Shown: piece after piece, positions 22,386 to 34,400 of the stretch | Numbering within the stretch: the first letter of the stretch is position 1 | Layout of the letters: every line of letters begins with the position of its first letter | Source of the DNA: Cinnamomum chago | Lineage: Eukaryota > Streptophyta > Magnoliopsida > Laurales > Lauraceae | Direction of reading: 5' to 3' | NCBI GenBank assembly: GCA_038049695.1 | Contig: CP142452.1 | Coordinates: 28,012,501 to 28,076,500 of the forward strand | Length of the DNA stretch: 64,000 nt | The notes under the pieces: model-generated | Database searches by the model: none | What the model was told of the DNA's origin: nothing | What the model saw: the letters and a program-made list of their open reading frames with translations, nothing else | Translations under genes and position numbers: made by a program

Positions 22386-23500
22386 TTCAGTCTCACGGAG
22401 ACCGAACACATCGCGGGATTTGGGTTCAAAACCCGTGCGACAGTGGATAGAATGCAACCCAAATGCATTAAAAACACTCACATTGTTTGTAAAAATTTAC
22501 AATGAACAAGAATATAACCCCATAACAAGTTTTCATGGAAAAAAGGTAATCTAGAAAGGAAAAAATGGTAAAGAAGAGATGGGGAAAAAGAAGAAATGAT
22601 AGTTTTAGGGATCCATTTAATTACCTTTGAAAGAGGAGATTGATGGAAACGACGGGCAACGTCGGATGGATGCCGGAGGAACGCCGGAGAAATAGAGTCG
22701 TTTGTCGAAGTTCAGAGTCTGTGTACAGAAACGGCGACTTTGTGTGTGAGAAGAAAGAGATGACGATGTGGGTGGAAAGAAAGAGGGGAATGAAGGGATG
22801 GGTAGTATAGGAAATGTTGGTGTACGGGAAAAGAAATAATATAATCTTTAAATTTTATAAATGTGTGAAGATAGAAATGTTGTGGGAAAAGTAAAATCCT
22901 GTGTTCCAGTAGCAACTCCCTTGTGGAATTCATGTCCGGTTGCTGTCTCGATTTTTTAAATGCCGGAATTTTGAAATGATATTGAATTCTGTGATTTTCA
23001 CATCAGCTCATTATTCACGAAGAGATTAGAGACGTACATTGATTCCTGATTTTCCAATTATTCGAAATTCTAGCCCAATAAGATTTGCTCGTTTGGATTC
23101 TTATTTAGGCATAAATAAGAAGATGGGTTCGGGTCCTATTTTGGACTCCTGACCCAAACAAGTTCAGATCTGATTCTACCTCAGTTCCGACTCGTGGACA
23201 CAAGACCCAACATATTATCTCAATTCTCAAAAATCTCTCCTAAACACTAAGTTTTTTTTTCCGGATTATTTCTATCTAAATCTGCACGCAGACCCACCCC
23301 ATATGGTTCTGGTTCCATCTCCTCAATAACGATCCTGGTTTCGGAACCAAGTAGCCTGTTCAAAAACGGTTCTGTTTTAGGTAGGGTACTAACCGAACCG
23401 ACATGTTTACGTCCCTAAAAGAGAGAGATAAACAACTCAATGCAACCCTTTATTATTAATTCAAAACTGTTGCACACCTTTATTATGAACGAATTTATTT
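22386..23500. other. No gene seen
   Basis: This stretch includes a purine-rich part (22540-22800) that may be the upstream end of the MULE/PMD element, then ordinary AT-rich DNA. I found no convincing terminal inverted repeat, and the partner end lies outside the window. Confidence 0.5.
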
Positions 23501-24960
23501 GGGTGGGAACTAGTGGGAACTAATCCTCACCTATTATATGAGAACTTTCAATGGGGCCCAACTGTGGGTCCCATTTGGGGATGAGACTGGGGGATGGAAA
23601 GTTCTATATGAGACCACACTGAGTATCAAGTTTGCCCCTAACCCCTTCATTCGTGGCCCACAAGTTTAATAGCTTTGTCTTCAAAAAAAGATTCTGTAGG
23701 ATCTTACACCCTATTGAACTACCACTTATCCTAAAACCAATTGGTGATAGGAAACGACAAACAATAGTTTTATGGTGAGGGCGAGGGCTCGACCACAATT
23801 ATGACCGCTCAGGAGCGAGGGTGGACGTTGACCTCAACAATCCCTCCCTCAACGGCACACCCGCCACAACTCCTGTTGCGAACTCGCAAAACGCGTGTCC
23901 CGTGACTCGAACACCCGACCTACCAGGCTCTGATACCACTTGTAGGATCTTACACCCTATTGAGCTACCACTTATCCCAAAACCAATTGGTGATAGGAAA
24001 CGGCACAACAATAGTTTTATGGTGAGGGCGAGGGCTCGACCACAATTATGACCGCTCAGGAGCGAGGGTGGACGTTGACCTCAACAGATTCAACCCTCGA
24101 TCCAACGGTTCAGTCCATTCGGATGTGTGCCAATCTCTGGCAATAGTGACTACTAGGGGGGTCCTTATTTGTGCATGGTTTGGATGGGTTGCTAGGTGGG
24201 CCCCACCAATAGTTCTCATGGAAGCATATTCTCACCTGAATATTTCCGTATATCGGATTTATTCGGGTGATAACTATGAATTTTCAATGGGGCCAAATTG
24301 TGGGTTCCATTTGGGGATGTGAATAGGAGGGGTGGAAGGATCTATATGAGACCACATCAAGTATCAAGTTGACCCCAACCCTGTGCCCCTAACCCCTTCA
24401 TCCGTGGCTCACAAGTTTAATGGCTTCGTATTAACAAAAAGATTCAACTCTTGATCCAACGGTTCAGTTCATTTAGATGTGTGTCAATTCTTGGGATTAG
24501 TGACTACCAGAGCGTCCCTATTTGTGAATGGTTTGGATGATTGCTACGTGGGCCCCACCAATAGTTCTCACGGAAGCATGGTGAGAACCTAAATATTTTC
24601 CTTATATTGGGTTTATTCAAGTGAGAACTATATGAGAATTGTCAATGGGGCCGAACTGTGAGTCCTATTTCGGGATGAGACTAGGGGGGATGGAAAGATC
24701 TATATGAGACCACCTCAAGTATCAAGTTTAACCCTAACCCCTTCATCTGTGGGCCACAAGTTTAATGGCTTTGTATTAAAAAAAAGATTCAACCCTTAAT
24801 CCAACGGTTCAGTCCATTCGGATGTGTGCCGGTCCTTGGGATCATTGCCTACCATGGGGTACCTATTTGTGCATGGTTTGGATGGGTTGCTAGGTGGACC
24901 CCACCAATAGTTCTCACAGAAGCATGGTGAGAATTAAATATTTTCGTGTGTGTGTCTATA
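23500..24960. repeat. Tandem repeat, unit about 350 bp
   Basis: The marker GATTCAAC-x4-TxGATCCAACGGTTCAG recurs at 24087, 24441 and 24786 (steps 354 and 345). The companion marker TATATGAGACCAC recurs near 23607, 24342 and 24699. The leftmost unit is interrupted by the TRIM element at 23695-24086. The units are diverged and non-coding. Confidence 0.85.
23695..24086 (-). mobile_element. TRIM element, complete, with TSD GATTC
   Basis: Two 145-146-bp terminal repeats (23695-23839 and 23941-24086), both TGTAGG...CAACA on the plus strand, flank only 101 bp. On the minus strand the internal region starts two bases after the right LTR with a perfect initiator-Met primer-binding site, TGGTATCAGAGCC (23926-23938), and ends with the purine tract TTGAGGGAGGGAT (23840-23852). 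GATTC flanks both sides (23690-23694, 24087-24091). The two LTRs differ at about four positions. TRIMs are non-coding and move with enzymes from other elements. Confidence 0.93.
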
Positions 24961-25646
24961 TATATATATGAGTAGTCATGGGCACCTCAATGTGGGGCCC
25001 CACCTAGAACCGAGACCTAGGGGGATTGAAAGATCTCCCTGGGCCCTTCTTTCATGCAAAGAATCAATCCTACCGTTAAATCTTGTCATCTTCATGTGGG
25101 CCCCACAAGTTTAATGGAGTACAGTCCATTCGAATGTGTGTGCAGTCGACCCAATGGTCCGGTCCATTCAAATGACTGCCAAACTCAAGAGATGTTTGCA
25201 ATCCAGGAGTGGTGTGTGTGGGATCCAATCGAATGTAGCATAATGTGAGTCCCACCCCCAGTGCACAAGATGCACACTGGGTGTGCACATCTTAAATGAT
25301 CCTTTTAACATCAGGCCATAACAATATCCAAAGAGCCCATTTATTAAAATTTAAGCTACCCAAAATAAATTTCTCATTTTAATATTAATTATTAGCGAAG
25401 CAAGGTCATGATAAGTTTGAGCCGTAATTGAAAAAAAAGAAAAAACAAACCATATAAGTATCTAATATTGAAATATGAGCTCTTTCAGCTTGTTCGGGAA
25501 AAGGATGAAAAGTATTTTAATTGAATTATAAATTCTTCTTTGAATATTTTTAAATCATGACATCATAAATGGTTTTATCACATTTTCAGTTATTTAACTT
25601 CTTTACTAGATCCAATTTGGTGGGTCCCATATTTTGTATTGATTTT
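24961..25646. other. No gene seen
   Basis: A short TG/TA microsatellite lies at 24946-24970. The rest is single-copy-like AT-rich sequence with further diverged phrases of the preceding repeat (ATCTCCCTGGGCCC near 25036). Confidence 0.5.
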
Positions 25647-27843
25647 TGTAAGTCCTGGGGATCCGAACCCTAGAGGGGGGTTGAATAGGGTGAGCTTCAT
25701 TTATGACCAATTATAACCAATTATAACTTCTTTAAAACAAACTAGTCACATGTGATGATTAATCATACAAGATGCGGAAGTTAACAAAAGAATCACCACA
25801 AAGCAATCACCATCACACAAGGATTTATAGTGGTTCGGCCTCAATGCCTACATCCACTACCGGCTTGTGATCCAACACCCCACCGGATTTCCACTATTTA
25901 TGTTTTTCAATAGGCTAAGCAATAACCTTTACAATATGCTTTTCAAGGCTTAGCAATAACCTTTACAATGATGTTTTTCAATGCTCAACATCAACCTATA
26001 CACTATGCTTTTATAGGCTAAGCAATAACCTCTTCAACCATAGGTTGGTTATCTCACTAAGTTAGTGTCTATAATACACTTGATGGAGATTCAATTAAGC
26101 TCATTACAATGCCTCTTAATTAGGCAGATATGGAAGTGAAAAACTAACTCACACAAACACTTAATGAATGCAAAGATGTATGCTCATGATGTATGTGTGT
26201 GATGTCCTCAATCATTTTGAAAATGAAAGCTCATAAAGTATGCCTAAGGCTTTTGAAAGTTTTAGCTCATGAAAACATTTATGATTGAGGAAAGAATGCA
26301 AGTCACATGTTAAAAGTAACAACTTGTTAATGATATCAAAGATTCACTAGTTGTATGAAATTAATTAGCTCTAAACATGTGATGCATAGGGATGTCAATC
26401 AAATCAACAATGTAGCTCAAAACATAAAAATAGATTTGATTGAAATAAGGGGACAAATCATATGTGATTATAAATACAACTTGAATATGATATACCAATC
26501 AATGCAAAGCAAGTTGTAAAACTTTAAAACAAATTCACATATGATTTGTAAAGATGTTGAATCCACAACATAAGATATATTTTGAAAGAGATTTTCTTAT
26601 GATGAAAAACAACACCCAAAGATTCAACCAAGTATATGAATCATGTTACATATAATTTCAAAGATTCTTTCATTAACATGATCTACTTAGATTTACCAAA
26701 TAAAGTACTACTTGGATTGAATCAATGGTGATGCATCCAAAACAATAGATCAATTCAAAATACAAAACATGCTAAGGATACAACACATCATAGGTTAACA
26801 TGCTACTAAAGATTTATCAAAGATAAAATAAAACATGAAAACATATGATTTGTAAAGAAGTTGAATCCAAAACCTAAGATAGTTTTGAAAGTGATTTTCT
26901 TATGTTGGAAAACAACAACCAAAGATTCAACCAAGTATATGAATCATGTTACATCTAATTTCAAAGATGTTTCCATTAACATGGTCTACTTAGATTTACC
27001 AAAGATAAAGTACTACTTGGATTGAATCAATGGTGATGTATCCAAAACAATAAATCAATTCAAAACATAAAACATGTTAAGGATACAACACAACATAGTT
27101 TATCATGCTACAAATGATTTACCAAAAATAAAACAAAGCATGAAAACATATGATTAAGGAAAGTAGAGCCTACTTGGTGATATAACTTCATTAATCCAAG
27201 CTTTAGCTTTCCTAATGATCCCCTTCATCCCTTAGTTCATTTCCCTTTGATATGCCTCAAAACCCCTCAAGGAGGGCCTTAAAATTCCCAACTTTTGGCA
27301 AAGGAAAGAACTCATATTTATAGCAAAAGTGCCCAACGGCTAGTCCCCGGTCGACCTGGAAACAGGTCTCGGTCGACCGGGAACACACAACGGTCAGAAA
27401 TATGACCGTTGGTGCCCCAGGGCATTTTCTGCCTGTAGTGTTCTCGGTCGACCTGATACACTGCGTTTCTGGCCTGGGACCAAAATTCCCTAAAATCCAT
27501 TTTTCAAAGTATTTTTGGTTGGGAATTTTTTGGGCCATTAAATCAAGCTTAAAAACATGTTTTAAATCATTGTAAGGATTTTAAAACATGAAACACACAA
27601 AGCCTAAAATGATTCAAAACTTTAAAATCAAAGGGTAGCTTGATTTCTAAAACTCTTTTAAAAAACAAATGCATCCAAGATTTAAAAGCAAATCATGCAT
27701 AAATTGATACTTTTACAAATCTTAAAAGCAATGCATGAATAAAACAAGATTTCAAGTTTATCTAAAACAATGCAAGTGTGTAAATCAAATGATGCTAGAA
27801 TGATTATGCATCCATCAAATTGCAATCTACAAAATTCCTAACA
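25647..27843 (-). mobile_element. Solo copia LTR with TSD ATTTT
   Basis: The minus strand begins TGTTAGGAATTTTGTAG at 27843 and ends at 25647 with ACTTACA, matching the Sirevirus-like LTRs in the window. ATTTT flanks both sides (25642-25646, 27844-27848) and there is no internal region, so this is a solo LTR left by LTR-LTR recombination. It carries the GTCGAC promoter palindromes (27352-27455) and the U5 hairpin array (25905-26045). Confidence 0.92.
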
Positions 27844-27848
27844 ATTTT

Positions 27849-29737
27849 ATCTTGTGAAAATCAATTCTATAGTATAAAAACAAGACCGTGCTATATAAAC
27901 ATAATATTAAAATTTATAAAAAAAACTTTATGATCAATTTCTTTAAAATTAAATGCAAAAGGTTTTAGTCTGAGAGAGGAAAAAAAAAAGGAAAAAGAAG
28001 TCCATAAGAATTAAATACCTAATACCATATAATTTTAAAAAAAAAAGAGCCCATGAAAATTGAAAATTAATGACCAAGAAAACTGAAAAAAGAAAATCAA
28101 AAGAAACAAACAATATAAACTATGAATAAAATCCATTGAAATTTGAAAGCCACATAGAAATAAAACATATAGAAATTAAAATCCATAATCAACTCAATAA
28201 CATAAGCAATTTAAAAGAATCAAACGCTCATGAGAAAAAAAAACCCTAAAAAATGGAGCAAAAGGGCAAAGACAAAAGAACCCACAAATTCATTAAAAAT
28301 CATGATAAAAAAAATTAAAAACCCATCACAATTGAGAAATTATAATAAAAGAAATACAAATTTAATAAAATAAAATAAATTTTATTAAAAAGGCTATAAA
28401 TATACATATATATAAAAATAAAGATCCAGAGACAATACAATGATAAAAGAAACTTTGAAAAATCCAATGGAAATAAAATAAATAATTAACTCATAATAAT
28501 TAGCATTAAAAAATACAACAAAAAAATAAAAAAAAATACAACAAAAAAATGAGAATTCAAAGAAAATCCCATGATAAAAAGTGATTTAAAAGAAAAAAAA
28601 AAAACAAGGAGAACCCATTAATGCCCAAAAGTTGAAACAAAAAAAGGGAAAAAAGAAACTCACAATCTATGAAAACCATACAAATAAAAACCATAAAAAT
28701 ATTGCAAATCTATAGTAATTTTAAATTGATGATTCTTTTGTATAAATCATATTAAACTGACATATTTAAAATTGCTTAAATAAAATATGATGAACTCAAA
28801 AGTAAATGAATTAAAAAAGGTTTACCTTTCAAATTGAAACGTTTAATAATTGCATCAATTGTATCAAGATGCTTACCTTTTAAAATGGGTCGAACACTGA
28901 TCTAAACTAAGCATGCAAATAAGACCTAAGACGGTACTAAAAAGAGACATAAAGAAACAAAAGAATTATTGAAGTTGCTCCAATAAAATAGAATGAACTA
29001 AAAGTAAATGAATGGAAACAATGAAAGTTCACTTATTGACATAGAGAAATGGAATTATATTGAACAAAGTAGAAAATGATGATAATAATGAGAATGAGCT
29101 TAATTCTTTATTTAGATAGACCAATATTATTGGAGATTCTTTTTACCATTAATTCCGCATTCTTAAGAAAAAGTGTACGATCAAAATCAATAAATAAAAA
29201 AGAAACCAGACAACCCAAAACTGGGAGTGGATTAAGTAAAAAATACTAAGGATTAAACAAACGAGACAACTCAAAAATCGACATTTCACATTCTAAAAAA
29301 AAAGAAAAAAAATCATATAATCAGAACAAACAAAAATACTTGAAATTCTTAAGATTACTGGCACTTTGACACTGAGACCCATTAACACTCAAATGCTATT
29401 GCCTCGATAGAAATATGATGATATTGGGAGTTTCTTAATAGACCAAAGGCATGGTGGAGAGTCCAAATCATAGAAAAAAACTTTATTTGAAATGCTCCAG
29501 TATTTTGTATTTTTTTTATCAAAGGATCAATTTGACCGTGGAAATAACCTAGAATAGGGTGAAAATTTAAGGTATCCCACAAATAGCAAGGATGTTTGTC
29601 TTAATGATTGTGATTTTTAATAGATGGGGTCTATCGTAGTGTTCCACTCAATTTACATCACGATTTATAAAAGTTAAAGCCGCACATACAAAAAAGAAAA
29701 AAAAACCAAACTTCACCCTTTCTCCCTCGGCAAGCGT
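27849..29737. other. AT-rich intergenic DNA, no gene seen
   Basis: This region is strongly AT-rich with A-rich plus-strand composition and many short A tracts. I found no open frame with recognisable motifs and no clear repeat structure. Confidence 0.6.
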
Positions 29738-31446
29738 GCATGGTAGCACATCAGTTACATAGAAAGTTTCCTGCCTCCTCTTTAGCTCCATGCTATTGTC
29801 GCGAGTTTTTCTTTGTTCAATAATATTGTCATTTTCTTATTAATTATGGAACTTATTATTTTTGTTGATCAATTCCATATATATATATTATATATTTATT
29901 TGAGTTTAGTTTTTTTTTTTTTTTTGTAAAATGATTGTCATAGAAAATTAATGACTATATAGGAAATCATATCAAATAGTTATTTCAAAAGTTTGATCGC
30001 CTATGCTTAAAGGACAATACATAAATATGAAAATAATAACAACAGTATTATAGGGGTCGATATTCTAAAAATATAGTTATTTTTATAAATACGTAGTAGG
30101 TAAATTCCAACTCCAGGTCAATATTTCTGAAGTGGAGCTGTTGAGCAAGGGACGTACAGTGATCCCCCGATGTCTAGCTGTCGAGCACACGTTTTTAGTA
30201 TTAATCTTTTTGAAAATGGGTAACCCATATAGGTTGTATAGTTGTCATGGGTTTGGCATGATCCGGGTTTCGTATGATCCGGTCTGATGTGGTTATGCCC
30301 CATGAGTAAGGTTTTTTTTAGTGCCCACAAACACCGCTTGCTTTGTACTCCACTACATACCTCTTTCTTTTCATCCTAAAAAGTGTAATAAAGTATGGCA
30401 TCGTAAACTTTATGACAAAAATTGCTTTTAAGTCCACACTCCCTCCCGCGATAAGCTCGGGCCCAAAAATAAAATGATTTTTAATTTTAAAATATTTTCA
30501 AGATACTATTGAGAAAAAAAATCTAGAACAAACAAATATACCATTTTATTATTTTATTAGTAATAAAAATATCTTAGTAAGGACAAATATTCCATTTTAC
30601 CATTTTTAGAATTCCATTTATTAAAATTTATTAAAAGTAAAATGCCTAGAAAAATCACATAATTTGAAAATCAAACCTGAATTTATAAAATTTAATGTAT
30701 TTTGATTTTTCACGTAAGAAGTCTACATATTTTTTTTTTAAATACAAAAGAAGTTCTAACAAAAATATAACAATATCTCTTGAAAAGATAACCAAAAATT
30801 TTATATGAAATTGATGATTTGGTTTATGGATATCACATACTTATATATAATGAAGCGAACTGGTTTCAAATTGAAATCAATTCCAATTCGCTCCAATTGA
30901 TTTTGACTCATCCAATTTAATCTATTTTTGATCCAGGCAAACGGGCTGGATCGGGGTAAATCGGGTCGGGCCAGAGGTAGAGGACACCTTTTGGACCCGT
31001 GACCGACCCGCATCTGAAATTGATTTGCAAACCTACAACCCGTACCCATTAAGTTTCGGGTCGGGCTAACCCGTCTAGCCGACATTAGACCTGACCCGAC
31101 CTGTGTATATTTAATGATGTGGTAAAAATTAATCATGGTATGTGCTGAGACTCAAACTTAAAAAAATTTGGATTTTAAAGGGGCGACCCCGCCACTACAC
31201 CATAGAGAATCCTTCTACTAATAGTTATCAACAAAAACTTAAAATTAGTTAATGAGGAAGGGACCCAGCCTCACTTTGGAATATTGACCGAGAGTTGGAA
31301 TTTATCTATGAGGTGTTTATAAAAGCAATTAGTTTTTTAGAATATTGACCCCAATAAATAATATTTTAAAGAGACAAACTCACGACAATAGCGTGGAGCT
31401 AAAGAGGAGGTGAGAAATTTTCCATGTAACTGATGTGCTATCATGC
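29738..31446. repeat. Large inverted repeat
   Basis: The segment TGCATGGTAGCACATCAG...ATTGTCGCGAG (29738-29812) is matched in reverse at about 31375-31446. A second segment (30048-30125: GGGGTCGATATTCTAAAAA, then TAAATTCCAACTC) is matched in reverse at 31265-31350. The left arm has about 230 extra bases between the two segments. The right arm belongs to the decayed gypsy LTR that follows, so the left arm may be an inverted fragment of a related LTR. Confidence 0.75.
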
Positions 31447-31449
31447 ACA

Positions 31450-34400
31450 TTTCCACTTCTCCTTCTTCATTTTTCTGCTGTAGCTGAACCAAGGTGGACC
31501 CTTCTTCTTCTTCTTCTCCCTTCCAAGCCATTCTCTCTCTTTGCATGCCCCTATTAGTGTGCTCAAAGTGGAAATCTAATTACATCATCCTCTATGTCAA
31601 TCTTCAAGCTTTCCAAAGACATTGTTTTTGAAGGAATCCTGCTGGAACCCACCTATTCTTCAAGCCTTTCTTGCTGATTTCTGCACTTACAGGTAAGACC
31701 TGGTTTTCTTATCTTAAACATGGGTTCTTTAGACCCTTAAGAAGCTTTTCTTCATGCATGCAAGGAGGCTCTTTGAGAGCTCCTTCTTCTTTAAAAAATT
31801 TGGGGTTTTGAGGTGTTTTTATGGGTTTTTGTAGCATGAAGGTTGTGCTATAGAAAAGGGAGTACTTGAAGTGTTTTTAGGACATATTTGGAGTCAAGGC
31901 AAGTGAATAACCTGATTTCTGTGAATGCATGTGATGAAAATTAGTTTCTTACTAAATTTATGAGTTGAAAGTGTTGTTTCCTTCAATGGTTGTTTGGCTA
32001 TGGAAGCTGTGATTTCAGAATGATTTCTTATGTTTAGCTACACTCAACTTTCTTCAAGTTCTGTTTCAATAGCATGTCATTTAACAATTTCTATGGTTTA
32101 AATGTTGGGAACTCAGTAATTGCTGTATTCACTCTTGTTTAAATTCTGAATTTTGTTTATGTGCATTGGAATAGAATGTGGTGATTGTGGTTGAATGGAG
32201 GTTGTGTAATGTGCTGGGGAGTTCATAATGTTGTATGGAGGATAAGGGAAGCGAATGAAGGAAAAGTAGGGCTAGAATGCATGTAGAAGAGCAGAAATGC
32301 ATGCAAAAACGAGCCCAGATAGTAGCACAGTCCGCTCGAGGGGCCGCTCGAGCGAACCGGGCTATGTTTGGCGAAGGAGAAAACAGAGGCTCGTCCGCTC
32401 CGCTCGAGCGAACAAGCTTCTGGGAAGCTCCACTCGAGCGGTGGTCCACCCGCTTGACCGGACCTGGGCTCGGCCCCAGGGTTATTCCTACGCACTGTTT
32501 GGCCCTATTTAGATGTGTAGACCCCCTAAGGACCCCTGGATGCTAGGGGAAAAGAATGTGGAACTCAAAACACTTGATATGATGGAGAACAAGGGGGAAG
32601 AACGGGGATTGTTTGATAATTGAATTACCGGGTTTACTTCTAGCCTCGACATACACTTTATGTTCTCAAATGTCAGAGATCTTTAGAGGCACCAAATTCT
32701 TCGTTTATAGATCGACCTTCAGAAACTAAGTGCATGACGAGACGACCCTCAGTAATCCAGTCAACCACTACGCATTACCTTATTCCAAGTTAGTAGATTT
32801 ATACATCTTTCTTATAAATCGAATTGAGTTAGCTTTAAGTTGATCGCCACGTTTGAAAAACATCGGTAAGACTACTCGTTAGATTCGTTTCGAATTTTTC
32901 CGTTTGTGCTTTGTTCAGAGTAGTCCTTTTTATCAATTTGAAATGTACTTCGATGATTTGCTTTGTATCAATTCGGATTTTGCATCGGCACCATTAAGCT
33001 TTGGTTGCCTAGTCGGGCTGATCACCTAGCTTGGGATCCTCAACTCTTTCGCCAATTGCAGCTTGGACACTCTGTTTGTTTGTTATCCATTCCGCGGCGG
33101 ACTCTATTTGTTACCCATCTATATTGGGATATTATTGTATCTTTGTTTGCTCCGACCATTTTATATGGTAACGGTTATTGATTGCTCTTGTTACTTCGGT
33201 AGTAGGAGAATTGTTACACTCCGACCCAAACTAATCATGATTAAGGCTAATTAATTGAGATTAATGCTAATTAAGCATGGATAAATGGGTTAATGAAGAT
33301 TAATGACCAAAGAGAGACAAACGTTAACTTTCATAAGAGACACGACTCCATTTGACCTCAAATGGAGCAAATGAGGCTTCATTTGACTCAAAATGTAATT
33401 ATACTCAATGAAAGGGGGTTTTAGTGTGAAAAATCCTTATATTAGAATGAAATGAGCTTTTGCATCCATTTCACTTTAGAGCAAACCCTAGACACCAATT
33501 CTTCCTCCTTTCTCTTCCATTCCTCTTCATCAAGGGGGGAGACTAGGAGTGGTTGGGTGGCTTTGAGTGAGAGGACTCCATCTCCATCTTCTTCCTCAAG
33601 CCTTTTTCCCCATTGTTGAAGTGTAGAGCTTGAGAAAGATCTCAAGGTTTCTCTCATTGAGCTACAAGTAAGTACTTGGAACTTTTAATGAGTTTTCAAG
33701 TTATAATGAGCAATTAGGCATCGTTATTAGCATAGATAGCTTATGAGATGCATCTTTGTGTTTTCATGGAATTAGGGCTTGAAGTTTGAGGATTTTAATC
33801 TCATTCCAAGCTAGGGAAAAGAGGGTTTTTTGCCATTAAGCTTTATAAGAGGCAAGTATAAGCATTTCTTGTGGTTAGCATTACTTGTTGTAGAAATGCA
33901 TATAGTTTTCATGGACTTGTGCATTTTCCATTGATTTTGGAGTTGTTTATGGTTTGTATAAGATTGTTTAATGAATGATTAGAAGAGTGGTTTATGAATG
34001 GATGATGTATGAGGAGGGAACAGGAGGTTCCATTACTATTGTAGGTTGTGGATGAATAATGGAGAAAGGAGTGTAGAAGAAGAGAGAAAGAATCAGATTT
34101 TCGAAGTTGAACTCTGGACAGTTCGCTCGAGCGAACATGGAGTCGCTCGAGCGACCAAGGTTCTGTGATAGAGCGAATTAGTTTTGGAAAGTTCGCTCGA
34201 GCGAACATGGGGTGCGCTCGAGCGACCAACGTTCTGTGAGGTGTCCGCTCAAGCGAATTTTACTCGCTCGAGCGAACCTGATACAGGTACGAACATTGAC
34301 TGTAAGTGAAAATTTGGCCAATCGAACAGACCGAGCGGATTTTGGATTATCACACAAATTTGGAGTACTTCTTGTAAGTGTGAGTACTCTTTAAATTAGA

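Noticed and set aside
30900..31100. GGGTCGGG-rich stretch as a gene or promoter
   Set aside because: Short scattered GGGTC repeats only; I could not tie it to any element or frame.
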